DNA of 64,000 nucleotides from IMG/VR virus record IMGVR_UViG_3300028393_000019, positions 1 through 64,000 of that record; one strand, 5' to 3'. Every line of letters starts with the position of its first letter. Within the stretch, counting starts at the first letter, position 1. Under the pieces are notes generated by a model. The model did not search any database. It saw only the letters and a list, made by a program, of their open reading frames with translations, and was not told where the DNA came from. Origin of the DNA: a virus. Both the position numbers and the translations under genes were made by a program. Shown here piece by piece: positions 32,521 to 40,984 of this stretch.

Positions 32521-32528
32521 TATAAATA
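32521..32528 (+). promoter_or_regulatory. T4-type late promoter, perfect TATAAATA
   Basis: Exact consensus, 24 nt before the halogenase start, with an AAAGGATAAATT ribosome site in between. It follows the terminator and so opens a new unit. It implies the phage encodes a T4-like late sigma system (gp55/gp33/gp45 type) elsewhere. Confidence 0.8.
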
Positions 32529-32552
32529 CTCGGCAATAGCAAAGGATAAATT

Positions 32553-34169
32553 ATGCAGATAAAAACGGTAATGATTGTTGGTGGTGGTAGTTCTGGCTGG
32601 ATGACTGCGGCCGCATTATCAAAACTATGCCCTCATTTAAAAGTGTCATTGGTAGAGTCTATAAAGATAGGTACTATTGGAGTGGGTGAAAGTACTCTTG
32701 GACATATCAATAAATTTTTTGGTATGCTGGGATTGAAGGATGAAGACTGGATGGCAGAATGCAATGCCACTTACAAAAATTCTATCCGCTTTACCAACTT
32801 TAGAGAAAACGACGGCACTCATTTTGAATATCCGTTCAGTGCGGGGCTGGATTTTACTGACAAGCCTGCGGGCACTGGTGCATGGTCAGAACTGGCAACG
32901 CTATATCCCGAAGAATACACTCCTGAGACTTTTGCAGAATTTTATTGTACTGGTAACACGATGCTGGCCAAATACAACAAACAGACCCGCGATGAAAAAG
33001 GTATTTTGCGTAACTATGATTTTGCATGGGATACTGCATATCATCTTGATGCACAATTGCTAGGACAGTATTTGAAAAATAAAATTGCAATTCCCAACGG
33101 AGTTACACATCTTGATGCAGAGATTCATTCTTATAAAAAAGATTATCTTGGCAATTTAACGGATATTTTGTGTGTTGATGGTACTGTACTCCGTGCAGAT
33201 TTGTTTATTGACTGTACTGGATTTAAATCAATGCTGTTGGAAGGATGGATGGGATCAGAATTTAGATCGTTTGACAAGTATTTGGCAAATGACAGTGCAT
33301 GGGCCTGCCGTATTCCTTATGAAGATCGCGAAAAAGAAATGCACAATATTACTGACTGCCATGCACTTGGTAATGGATGGGTATGGAACATTCCCTTGTG
33401 GAATCGCATAGGAACAGGCTATTGCTATTCATCCAAGTTTACCACAGACGAAGAAGCCAAGCGTGAGTTTCGCAATCACTTGGCAACTACTGGATCAAAA
33501 GAACGTGCAGAAAATGCAGAAATGATGCATGTTAAGATCAAACACGGCCGCAGACGTCGTGCATGGGTGCAGAATGTGGTAGGAGTTGGACTGAGTTATG
33601 GATTTGTCGAACCACTTGAGTCAACTGGATTGCTGACTACACATGAAAATATTATCAAACTTGTGGAGCAGTTGAATCGCCGTCAGGGATACATAACTCG
33701 TACAGAAATTGAAGGCTTTAACTTTTCTGTTGAGAACGAAGTATTACGTTTTAGAGATTTCGTTAGCCAACACTATGCACTTTCTCAAAGAACTGATACT
33801 CCATATTGGCGCTGGTGCACCCAGTTGCATGAGTATTGCCCAGACCAGATGGGAGACTACATGTTGACTCAGGCACAGTATCCCAACTTGATGGCTAACA
33901 TTGTTGGTAATCAACGCTATTACGGTGAGTATGTGGGCAATATGTTTATTGCGGGTGGTATGGGGGTTAAGTCTATCTCGACCAAAGAACTAATCTTTTT
34001 TAATGGTACTAGACAGGCTAAAACGCTCAAACAAGAAGAAATTGGATACACTAAACGTCGATACGAAGAATATAGAGATTATGTAATTGATTACGTGAAA
34101 ACATTACCAAGTCATTATGCATTCTTGAAGAAAGAAATCTATGGCGGAAAAGATGACCACGCTGTGTAA
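32553..34169 (+). CDS. Flavin-dependent tryptophan halogenase-like protein A
   Basis: 538 residues, the usual length for this family (PrnA about 538). Visible motifs: FAD-binding GGGSSG (10-15); IGVGEST (42-48); a lysine at residue 75 in the ATYKNSIRF context, the position of the catalytic Lys of PrnA; FIDCTGF (218-224); WVWNIP (276-281), the WxWxIP halogenase signature; GFVEPLEST (~350-358) with the catalytic Glu. Characterised members use FADH2, O2 and halide to halogenate tryptophan or indoles and need a separate flavin reductase, which is not in this window. The substrate here is unknown. It is the only halogenase on the + strand and keeps all the family motifs. Confidence 0.85.
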   Translation: MQIKTVMIVGGGSSGWMTAAALSKLCPHLKVSLVESIKIGTIGVGESTLGHINKFFGMLGLKDEDWMAECNATYKNSIRFTNFRENDGTHFEYPFSAGLDFTDKPAGTGAWSELATLYPEEYTPETFAEFYCTGNTMLAKYNKQTRDEKGILRNYDFAWDTAYHLDAQLLGQYLKNKIAIPNGVTHLDAEIHSYKKDYLGNLTDILCVDGTVLRADLFIDCTGFKSMLLEGWMGSEFRSFDKYLANDSAWACRIPYEDREKEMHNITDCHALGNGWVWNIPLWNRIGTGYCYSSKFTTDEEAKREFRNHLATTGSKERAENAEMMHVKIKHGRRRRAWVQNVVGVGLSYGFVEPLESTGLLTTHENIIKLVEQLNRRQGYITRTEIEGFNFSVENEVLRFRDFVSQHYALSQRTDTPYWRWCTQLHEYCPDQMGDYMLTQAQYPNLMANIVGNQRYYGEYVGNMFIAGGMGVKSISTKELIFFNGTRQAKTLKQEEIGYTKRRYEEYRDYVIDYVKTLPSHYAFLKKEIYGGKDDHAV

Positions 34170-34953
34170 AACTCTGTTTGGGTGGATGCGTAGAGAATCA
34201 AAACCTTTTATTCGCTTTTACTCGCTAGAGCCAGGTACTGCAACTCTATTTCCTATTGTAAAATCATCATCTATCGATCGTAATTTTTTATCAAATATTC
34301 AACCGGGTGATCAACCAGAAACACTATCTTCAAAAAACTGCCCCGGCATTAAGAAGATTGTGTCAAGCGGTTGGATAGTACCTGCCCCAGCAGACTTTAC
34401 AATAAACACCAACGGTGACGGAATTAGTTTTGACTGGGCTCAACCGTATCGATTCAGTAAAATCACTCCTGGCATGGAAGCGTATGTCAACAGTCATACT
34501 CGCAGTCAAACGGAACCATTGCTCGATGACGAAACTTCTACATTGAAAACTGTAGTGAAAGTTGAAACTCCTTGGCGAATTGAAGCAAGTGACGATACAG
34601 TACTGTTACTAATGCCAGTGACATACAACAACGAAAGCAGATTCTCGGCAGCTACTGGAATATTAGATCCCAAATACGGACACGTTGTTAATATTCAATT
34701 ATTCTGGAAAGTGTTAAATGGAGCAACTACCGTAAAAGCAGGAACACCGTTGTGTCAAATTATTCCAATTTCAAGAAAAGCCTTGTCCGGATCGTTTTAT
34801 GATGTTACAATAGATACAGCTACTGATAATGACACTAAAAAAGAACACGAATTTAACTATGCATCAAACTGTGCATTTTTAGCAAATGATTCGCTGTCTT
34901 CAAGACTAAGCCGTGTAATAACTATTTTAAATAAGTACAAGACTAAAGGATAA
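34141..34953 (+). CDS. DUF6065-like protein, copy 1
   Basis: 270 residues, overlapping the halogenase by 29 nt; a second ATG at 34153 is possible. Blocks: FIRFYSLEPGTATLFPI, 'GWIVPAPADFTI', 'ISFDW', 'VKVETPWRIEASDD', 'GTPLCQIIPISR'. These follow the plan of DUF6065 proteins (GW...CP.DF, then ET.W, then GEPFC...P.R), though I place it there by memory only. The paralogue at 47600-48430 (-) shares RFYSL, ICAPADF, VKVETPWRVKASDD and AGTPLVQYVPISR. DUF6065 proteins are often found beside oxygenase genes; their reaction is not known to me. Confidence 0.65.
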   Translation: MAEKMTTLCKTLFGWMRRESKPFIRFYSLEPGTATLFPIVKSSSIDRNFLSNIQPGDQPETLSSKNCPGIKKIVSSGWIVPAPADFTINTNGDGISFDWAQPYRFSKITPGMEAYVNSHTRSQTEPLLDDETSTLKTVVKVETPWRIEASDDTVLLLMPVTYNNESRFSAATGILDPKYGHVVNIQLFWKVLNGATTVKAGTPLCQIIPISRKALSGSFYDVTIDTATDNDTKKEHEFNYASNCAFLANDSLSSRLSRVITILNKYKTKG

Positions 34954-34956
34954 CCT

Positions 34957-35208
34957 ATGAACTACAAAGAACAACTTCAAACCATCATCGTAAAAATTAC
35001 CGAGCAAAAAGAAGGTGCTAGCGCAGAACTTGCTAAATTGGAAGAAGAGTTTGCTAACGTGAAATTAAATCCGTATGGCATCACAGCCATTGATTTTGCT
35101 AAACGTCAAGAACTCAGCACAGATGTTCTAAAAATGGAAGGCGTACTCATGGGTTTACAACTTGCATTAGAAACATTTGACGGAGCTCAGCAAGGTGATC
35201 CAGCTTAA
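34957..35208 (+). CDS. Small coiled-coil-like protein
   Basis: 83 residues; AAAGGATAACCT before the ATG. Residues 1-35 are strongly helical and charged (EQLQTIIVKITEQKEGA, AELAKLEEEF). After a Pro-Tyr break comes a second helix ending LALETFDG. The shape is that of a helical hairpin. It overlaps the next gene by 14 nt. Not recognised; it may be a small accessory or structural subunit for the enzymes around it. Confidence 0.6.
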   Translation: MNYKEQLQTIIVKITEQKEGASAELAKLEEEFANVKLNPYGITAIDFAKRQELSTDVLKMEGVLMGLQLALETFDGAQQGDPA

Positions 35209-35782
35209 GAATGGCGGCTTATTTTTATTTCCTCCAGATGTTTGGAAATTCAAGTACGATTTTAATTTTGAAGAATTAAAACCAAAGATAGATCATTTGT
35301 TGAACATTACTGAGAATAACTCAGAACTTGAATCAGGCGATGCTCTATCTACTGTTGCATTGGACGAAAGTATGCAACCACATTCGTGGGCGGAGTTGGC
35401 ACATTTTCAAAACTGGTTAGGAGAAAAAATTGCTCTTATCCGGAGAGAAAATGCATTCAACTACACACGTTCTGAAGTATCCAGATCATGGGTCAATCGT
35501 CACGGGTTTGGCGGCGAAACAATTGAACACAATCATAATCAAACTACATTCGTAGTAACATGTTATCTTCAGTTACCACCTGATTCGGGATTTATTGAAT
35601 TCAAAGACCCGCTGGAATATCATAAAACTCTTTACCCTATAATTCCTGAAGAAAGTTCTTATCAGGCAGTGCCTTGCGAAACTAATGATGTATTGATATT
35701 TCCTGGATATATGCGTCATAGAGTGCAACAAAATAAAAACAAGACCGACGAACGACTTGTTCTAACGCTCAATATCAAATGA
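35195..35782 (+). CDS. 2OG-Fe(II) oxygenase-like protein 1
   Basis: I choose GTG 35195 (9 nt after GGAG); TTG 35177 is an alternative. About 195 residues. Signature: RHGFGG then EHNHNQTTFVV (~110), 'DPLEYHKTLYP', 'DVLIFPGYMRHRV' (distal His ~173) and ERLVLTLNIK (Arg ~185). This is the order of the PF13759-type 2OG-Fe(II) oxygenase fold. Members bind iron through two His and an acidic residue and 2OG through the Arg. Here the position after HNH is Asn, so the third ligand is uncertain. First of the coupled array. Confidence 0.65.
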   Translation: MIQLKNGGLFLFPPDVWKFKYDFNFEELKPKIDHLLNITENNSELESGDALSTVALDESMQPHSWAELAHFQNWLGEKIALIRRENAFNYTRSEVSRSWVNRHGFGGETIEHNHNQTTFVVTCYLQLPPDSGFIEFKDPLEYHKTLYPIIPEESSYQAVPCETNDVLIFPGYMRHRVQQNKNKTDERLVLTLNIK

Positions 35783-36576
35783 GAGAATTCAAAGTTTGCT
35801 ATCCTGATGCCAACAACATCAATAAAGTTCTTAAACTCAAACCCATTAAGGACTTCAATGTCAAGTATGTAAAACTTGACAAGGAAATCGGGTATTGGGT
35901 GTCGGATCACCCGTTTATTGACAACGGTTTTGATATCTTTAGAGAATTAATAGCTTCATTTCCTATACAGAAAGACAATAATCATCCTGATAATATGGAT
36001 CCCAACCCATTTGATACCATACATGTACCCGAGTGGGTCAGTGGAAATATTGTCTCAGTGGTTGAAGAATTTTATCGCATGAGCAACACAAAAACTATCT
36101 TTGTACCGCAACTGCATGAATGGGGTAATGTTTATTTCAAAGCAAAAGCCCGCCCCATAACCTGCTGGCGAATTCCACATATTGATTATATACATGGCTT
36201 GGTTGCAAATTTATGGTTTACAGATCATGATATTACAGACAGCGGAACCAAATTGTATCACTACACCGGCAAGATGTATAACGAAATTTACGACTTTCAG
36301 CAAGATACTGATCATCCAAGATACAAAGAATGGCAACAGTTGGCTGACAAACCTACTCGCGCAGATGCTTGGTTTAATATTCCCGATGAAGAATTACGAA
36401 CTTGGGGATTTGAATGTGTAGGCATTGCCCCAACCAAAGAAGGCACAATGACCTGGTACAATTCAAATGTTTGCCACCTTGCATATATTTCTGAAAAAGT
36501 AGATTTTAGATGGAGTCATACATTTGCATTTAGCCATGAAACACACCCTAGTACTATGGGAGATTTGTTTAGATGA
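35779..36576 (+). CDS. Oxygenase-like protein 2 (H.D type)
   Basis: 265 residues; start overlaps the previous stop by 4 nt (ATGA). Blocks: 'PHIDYIHGLVANLWF' (~132-146) with an H-x-D pair at the start of a strand, 'GTKLYHY', 'GTMTWYNSNVCHLAYI' (distal His ~235) and 'FRWSHTFAF' (Arg). Together these give the HxD...H...R layout of cupin/2OG-oxygenase folds, most like DUF6445-type phage proteins. The long N-terminal part (1-130) has no recognisable domain. Substrate unknown. Confidence 0.55.
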   Translation: MREFKVCYPDANNINKVLKLKPIKDFNVKYVKLDKEIGYWVSDHPFIDNGFDIFRELIASFPIQKDNNHPDNMDPNPFDTIHVPEWVSGNIVSVVEEFYRMSNTKTIFVPQLHEWGNVYFKAKARPITCWRIPHIDYIHGLVANLWFTDHDITDSGTKLYHYTGKMYNEIYDFQQDTDHPRYKEWQQLADKPTRADAWFNIPDEELRTWGFECVGIAPTKEGTMTWYNSNVCHLAYISEKVDFRWSHTFAFSHETHPSTMGDLFR

Positions 36577-37196
36577 ACTATGATTTATATTTTCCAACTC
36601 CCATATGGTGGGAGGATACCAATTTTGATACCGAAGACATGCTTAAACTATGTTATTCAGTAAAAGAACAAGATCCTATTGGAAGAAAATTAAGCAATGA
36701 CGGTGGCTGGCAAAGCAAAGACTTTAGGCCTGGAAAATACCCCGAGCTAAAAGTCTTAGAAGATAGAATAATGGCGCAGGCACAGCAATGTATACGTGAT
36801 TTTGGATTTGATGAAAATTCATGTTTTCCTGTGTTAGAGAATATATGGCTCAATGTCAACGGCAAGCACAATTCCAACATGGTCCATATGCATGATGCAT
36901 CGTTTGTGTCGGGCGTATTTTACCTAAAGGCTCGCCCCGGGCAGGGTAAAATTACCATGTATAAAAATATGATGCAAGATTTTGCCACAATGTCATTTGC
37001 AAATTTAGAAAAATTTACTCAGATCAGCGCATCTGCAATCAGCTATGATCCATTTACTAGTAGGTTGATCATGTTCCCGGGATGGTTGCCTCACGGAGTA
37101 TCTGCTAACGAGTTAGACGAAGATCGAGTTTCACTTTCATTTAATGTAAAAATAATTAGGACCGACGATGAACGCTATAGGCCAACGATTAGTTAA
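36573..37196 (+). CDS. 2OG-Fe(II) oxygenase (PF13759-like) 3
   Basis: 207 residues; 4-nt overlap with the gene before. Clear signature: LYFPTPIWW start, 'NIWLNVN', 'MVHMHDASFVSGVFYL' (~102-117), 'RLIMFPGWLPHGV' (distal His ~171) and EDRVSLSFNVKI (Arg ~183). This is the typical body of the phage 2OG-Fe(II) oxygenase family common in T4-like aquatic phages. Probably hydroxylates a protein or small molecule; no substrate evidence. It overlaps the next gene by 29 nt. Confidence 0.75.
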   Translation: MNYDLYFPTPIWWEDTNFDTEDMLKLCYSVKEQDPIGRKLSNDGGWQSKDFRPGKYPELKVLEDRIMAQAQQCIRDFGFDENSCFPVLENIWLNVNGKHNSNMVHMHDASFVSGVFYLKARPGQGKITMYKNMMQDFATMSFANLEKFTQISASAISYDPFTSRLIMFPGWLPHGVSANELDEDRVSLSFNVKIIRTDDERYRPTIS

Positions 37197-37893
37197 CGAG
37201 ACCAATCTTCTATACGAGGATAAACCGCATTATTTTAAAAACTTATTACCAGGTGTAAAAGAAATGCTGACCTGGGCTGATGTTGAAAAATGTGCTAACA
37301 ACCCTGCCCTTTATAATTTTGAAATGATTGGTAAAGATAATATCAAAATTGAAATTCCAATGCATAAAAAAGCATGGGTATTTTCTAAACCAGTGCAGGA
37401 TAAGGCATTTATAGTGGATCATATCAACAAAGGCAACGGTTTTGTCATCATGGACTATGGGTTTTACAGTGAAAAGACCAATGAACTACTAAAAATACTT
37501 GAAACAATCTATGATGTAAATGGTGCTATCCACGTGTATGGCGGACTTGCTGATGCAAAGTCATTCTGGATACACGAGGATTATCCGTCTAACTTTATTT
37601 TTCAAGCAGAAGGTAAAACTAGATGGAAAGTGTACAACAATCGGATTTCTGCCATGTATAGAACTGGCACAATGAATCATAAATTAAAACATCAAGACCT
37701 TGACTTGGCATTCGATGTGGTACTTGAACCAGGTGATGCAATATACATACCATCCAGAGCATACCACATTGCAGAACCAATGGGACAGCGATTGAGTATG
37801 AGTGTTCCGTGTTGGACTAGATTGCCTACAGATGATCCCCGCGAAATGAATGACAGAAACAATTATAGGATTAACTATGACAGAAATATTTAA
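37168..37893 (+). CDS. JmjC/cupin-like hydroxylase (ROXA-like)
   Basis: 241 residues; TAGGACCGACG before the ATG inside the previous gene. Core: 'WIHEDYPSNFIFQAEGK' (~134-150, His and acidic ligand), 'TRWKVYNNR', 'VVLEPGDAIYIPSRAYHIA' (distal His ~198) and 'RLSMSVP'. This matches the HxD...Q..G...W.vy...L.PGD.lYiP....H pattern of Cupin_4/JmjC proteins such as ROXA/NO66, which hydroxylate residues of ribosomal proteins. It is the one member of the array of this distinct subfamily. A host ribosomal or phage protein target would be the first hypothesis. Confidence 0.65.
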   Translation: MNAIGQRLVNETNLLYEDKPHYFKNLLPGVKEMLTWADVEKCANNPALYNFEMIGKDNIKIEIPMHKKAWVFSKPVQDKAFIVDHINKGNGFVIMDYGFYSEKTNELLKILETIYDVNGAIHVYGGLADAKSFWIHEDYPSNFIFQAEGKTRWKVYNNRISAMYRTGTMNHKLKHQDLDLAFDVVLEPGDAIYIPSRAYHIAEPMGQRLSMSVPCWTRLPTDDPREMNDRNNYRINYDRNI

Positions 37894-38464
37894 ACCAAGG
37901 GAGTACTCGGGGGGTGTGAATTTTGACTATCAGAAAGCCATGTATGCTTATCTAACTGATATCAAGTTTGACTGGCATTACATGGAAGATACTACCACTG
38001 AAAAAACCAATCTTCCACAATATTCTACCCCAGCATTTGGAAATTTATTATACTATTCACAGCACGAATCAAATCCGCACTACGAATTTTTTAAACCGCT
38101 GATTGAAGCATTGGAACAAACCGCTGGATTTAAAATTAAAAAACTGCTGAGAATGCGAGCTGGTATGTTGCTCAACACCAAATATGTACTGCCAGGTATG
38201 CCTTACAAATATAATACGCCTCACATAGATTATGATATTGATCATTATACAGTAGTGTATTATGTGAACGAGTGTGACGGTGATACTGTGGTATTTCGTG
38301 AAATTGCTCCTGCTGAAAAATACTATAGCCTGCACAAGTGTACCCCACACCAAGGAAAGTTCTTGTTGTTTAACGGGCGGCATTATCATGCAAGTACCTG
38401 TCCCAAAGTGTACACCAAGCGTATTGCTATCACAATCAATTTTACTGCTGATATAGATGGATAA
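37877..38464 (+). CDS. 2OG-Fe(II) oxygenase-like (P4H type) 5
   Basis: Start chosen at ATG 37877, after AGGATTAACT (the upstream ATG at 37850 lacks this); 195 residues. Signature: 'TPHIDYDIDHYTVVYYVNE' (H-x-D ~114), 'CDGDTVVF', 'QGKFLLFNGRHYHAS' (distal His ~169) and KRIAITINF (Arg ~182). This is the prolyl-4-hydroxylase-like arrangement and pairs closely with the protein at 40376 (PHIDSFH...YYVND.DGDTIIF). The sister genes bracket three oxygenases of other types. Confidence 0.7.
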   Translation: MTEIFKPREYSGGVNFDYQKAMYAYLTDIKFDWHYMEDTTTEKTNLPQYSTPAFGNLLYYSQHESNPHYEFFKPLIEALEQTAGFKIKKLLRMRAGMLLNTKYVLPGMPYKYNTPHIDYDIDHYTVVYYVNECDGDTVVFREIAPAEKYYSLHKCTPHQGKFLLFNGRHYHASTCPKVYTKRIAITINFTADIDG

Positions 38465-39164
38465 TTTGTTTTTAAATAAATTCATAAACACCAAAAACTT
38501 GAGTAGTTCAGAGTTTATTAAATCTCACGACATTAAAAATCGGTTCCTGTATCCATATATGCCGACCATTGTGATTGATAATTTCTATAACGATCCTAAT
38601 TTATGGAGAGAATTTGCGTTAGATCAAAAGTTTTTCAAAGGTGATCGGGGTAACTGGCCCGGCTTGAGAACTGAATTGTTGCATAAACTACACTATGATC
38701 TATTTAAAATCACGTTGAAAAAAATATTATTTGTTTTAAAAGATTACGGAATTACTCAAGTGGTCGAACTACAAACAGGATTCCAACTGATAGCTGAAGA
38801 GTATGGGCGCGGCTGGGTGCATGATGATGATCCATCGTTTCAATATGCAGGCATCATATATCTAAGCAAGGACGCTCCAATTGGTTCCGGCACTACAATA
38901 TATGAAGACTCTGTGGACTTTGACGGAGATGTATATAACAAAATGTTTGAAACAGATGTTAACAATGCCTCTGCAGAAGATCGAGAAATATATGCAAAAT
39001 ACAGAGCAGAACAAGTGTCAAAATTTAAAAAAAGTATAGTGGTAGAAAATGTATACAATCGCTTTGTATTGTTTGATTCGCGTTGTTGGCACAGTGCTGA
39101 TAATTTTTTTGGTAGCACACCGGACGATACTAGATTAACGCAGGTATTTTTTATCAAACAATGA
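38457..39164 (+). CDS. DUF6445-like oxygenase-fold protein 6
   Basis: 235 residues; overlaps the previous gene by 8 nt. Blocks: 'PTIVIDNFYNDPNLWREFAL' (~34-53), 'NWPGLRTE', 'GWVHDDDPSFQYAGIIYL' (~118), 'GTTIYED', 'NRFVLFDSRCWHSAD' (distal His ~210) and 'DDTRLTQVFFI' (Arg ~224). The VIDNFY...W..FAL opening with the later H.D...H...R set is the pattern I associate with DUF6445. Closely related to the next gene. Reaction unknown. Confidence 0.65.
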   Translation: MDNLFLNKFINTKNLSSSEFIKSHDIKNRFLYPYMPTIVIDNFYNDPNLWREFALDQKFFKGDRGNWPGLRTELLHKLHYDLFKITLKKILFVLKDYGITQVVELQTGFQLIAEEYGRGWVHDDDPSFQYAGIIYLSKDAPIGSGTTIYEDSVDFDGDVYNKMFETDVNNASAEDREIYAKYRAEQVSKFKKSIVVENVYNRFVLFDSRCWHSADNFFGSTPDDTRLTQVFFIKQ

Positions 39165-39772
39165 AAACATTAAAACAACCAATCAAGGTTATTGATAACT
39201 TTTTTGAAGCTCCTGATTTATGGCAACACTATGCCCTGAAGCAACAGTTTGCTCGAGACAACAACTCAACTTGGCCCGGAACTCGAACTACTACACTGGA
39301 TCAATTGGATATGGAACTGTTTAATTCCGTTGCATCTACTCTCATTAGTCATACACACGGTAAACAGTTCTTTTCTCTCTTAAAGATAAACTTTGCATCT
39401 GTTGACAGCAGTTATAATATTGGATGGATGCACCAAGACGAGCCGCAGTACAATGTTGCTGGCGTCATATTCTTGAATAAATTTGCTCCTGCCAATACTG
39501 GATTATCGTTTTACACAAAGGTTGCAGATAATAATCAAGACTACAACAGTTTGTTCTTTGAAGAATTAAAAGCTGATCCAGCCGATCGATCAGCGTTCGT
39601 TAAATTTAAAGAAGAACAACGTAGATTGTTCAAGCGGAATATGACTGTTGAAAATATTTTTAATAGATGTGTGATGTTTCCACCGGAACAATTCCATGCG
39701 GCTGACGGATACTTTGGCAATACACTAGATGATGCTAGATTAACAATTAATTTTTTTGGAATTTCAATATGA
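39161..39772 (+). CDS. DUF6445-like oxygenase-fold protein 7
   Basis: 203 residues; ATGA overlap with the previous gene. Tandem paralogue of it: 'IKVIDNFFEAPDLWQHYAL', 'TWPGTRTT', 'GWMHQDEPQYNVAGVIFL' (His ~88), 'GLSFYTK', 'NRCVMFPPEQFHAADGYFG' (distal His ~177) and 'DDARLTINFF'. It lacks the first ~30 residues of its sister. Local duplication is clear from the shared block order. The acidic ligand is Asp two residues after the His (H-Q-D). Confidence 0.65.
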   Translation: MKTLKQPIKVIDNFFEAPDLWQHYALKQQFARDNNSTWPGTRTTTLDQLDMELFNSVASTLISHTHGKQFFSLLKINFASVDSSYNIGWMHQDEPQYNVAGVIFLNKFAPANTGLSFYTKVADNNQDYNSLFFEELKADPADRSAFVKFKEEQRRLFKRNMTVENIFNRCVMFPPEQFHAADGYFGNTLDDARLTINFFGISI

Positions 39773-40383
39773 CATCGGCTTTTGGTCACTTTAGTAATTT
39801 TGGGTTTGTTAGAGATACAGTGCCACCAGAACTGCTCGATGAATTACAAACAGAAATCGATTCAATCGATTTAACAGAACCAATAAAAGATAAACTGGCA
39901 GGCAATTTAGAGACTTCATACGTTCTTGAAAAATCAAGAACTAATTTGGAAAAGTTTGTATTGGGGTTGGCAAACGCATACTCTGCTGGGTTCGATGCAA
40001 CTCAGACTGGTAAAAATCTCACAGGGGATAATTTATCTTTAAGATTGTTTTGGGTAAATTTTCAAAGAAAACACGAGTTCAATCCTATACACATGCACGA
40101 TGGTGATTTCAGCTTTGTGATATGGTTAAAAGTTCCGTATAAACTTGCCGATGAAGTGAATATGCCCCGGGCCAAAAATTCTAATATGCCTCGAGGTGGT
40201 ATGTTTAGTTTTTTCTATACTAATATATTTGGTGAAATTCGAGAAGCTGAATTTCCTATAGACAAGTTATGGGAAGGGCAAATATTGCTATTCCCAGCAT
40301 GTTTACAACACATGGTATATCCATTTGCATCAACGGATGATGTGCGTATATCAATTTCAGGGAACATAAAAAGAAATGAATGA
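39769..40383 (+). CDS. 2OG-Fe(II) oxygenase-like 8
   Basis: 204 residues; ATGA overlap. Signature: 'FNPIHMHDGDFSFVIWLKVP' (~104-123), 'GGMFSFFY', 'GQILLFPACLQHMVYPF' (distal His ~180) and 'DDVRISISGNI' (Arg ~193). The HMHDGDFSFVIWLK.P string is characteristic of a 2OG-Fe(II) oxygenase seen in many T4-like cyanophage genomes (from memory). Residues 1-80 form a helical N-terminal extension. Confidence 0.7.
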   Translation: MTSAFGHFSNFGFVRDTVPPELLDELQTEIDSIDLTEPIKDKLAGNLETSYVLEKSRTNLEKFVLGLANAYSAGFDATQTGKNLTGDNLSLRLFWVNFQRKHEFNPIHMHDGDFSFVIWLKVPYKLADEVNMPRAKNSNMPRGGMFSFFYTNIFGEIREAEFPIDKLWEGQILLFPACLQHMVYPFASTDDVRISISGNIKRNE

Positions 40384-40984
40384 CATTATAGAAGTTGACA
40401 ATATTATCCCGCTTGATTATCAGAATCATTTACTTGATACATTCACAGGCTGGGAATTTCCATGGGTCCTTAATAAGAATATGGTGTCGGGCGACGAGTG
40501 TTTTAAGAACATGTCAAACAATCCTCCGGGATTTAATCACTTCTTTTACGAAAAAAGTGCGCCAGTGAGTAATTTCTTTCAACTGGTGTACCCGCTAGTA
40601 TTAAGTATAACCAGTCAAGCAAAGGTACCCTTTAACAGACTATACAGAATGCGAGCCAATTTGACACTGGCAAATCAAAAATCGGACTCTGATATGTTGA
40701 TGCCGCACATTGACAGTTTCCACCCGCACTGGAATGCAATTTACTATGTGAATGACAGCGACGGAGATACTATTATTTTTAACGAAACCAATGACGAGTT
40801 TGATCCGGGGCAAAAAGATATAGACAAAATTAAAAATGGTGAATTTACAATCAAACATAGAATTACTCCCAAGAAGGGTAAACTGATTGCGTTCCCAGGC
40901 AAATATTATCATACTGCAAGTTTCTGTAAAGAAGCAGACTATAGATGTTTAATCAATATTAACTTGGGAAATTTATTTGTATGA
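40376..40984 (+). CDS. 2OG-Fe(II) oxygenase-like (P4H type) 9
   Basis: 202 residues; overlaps by 8 nt. 'RMRANLTLAN', 'MPHIDSFHPHWNAIYYVND' (H-x-D ~110), 'SDGDTIIF', 'KGKLIAFPGKYYHTASF' (distal His ~177) and 'YRCLININL' (Arg ~187). All expected iron and 2OG ligands can be placed. Best match inside the window is the 37877 gene, with which it shares RMRA, YYVN, DGDT and YYH/HYHA blocks. Confidence 0.7.
   Translation: MNDIIEVDNIIPLDYQNHLLDTFTGWEFPWVLNKNMVSGDECFKNMSNNPPGFNHFFYEKSAPVSNFFQLVYPLVLSITSQAKVPFNRLYRMRANLTLANQKSDSDMLMPHIDSFHPHWNAIYYVNDSDGDTIIFNETNDEFDPGQKDIDKIKNGEFTIKHRITPKKGKLIAFPGKYYHTASFCKEADYRCLININLGNLFV

Noticed and set aside
37850-37876. Upstream start for the P4H-type oxygenase at 37877
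   Set aside because: No ribosome site and a large overlap; AGGA stands correctly before 37877.
38069-38494. 141-codon - strand open frame opposite the oxygenase array
   Set aside because: Lies wholly opposite two well-supported oxygenase genes and has no recognisable motif or ribosome site.
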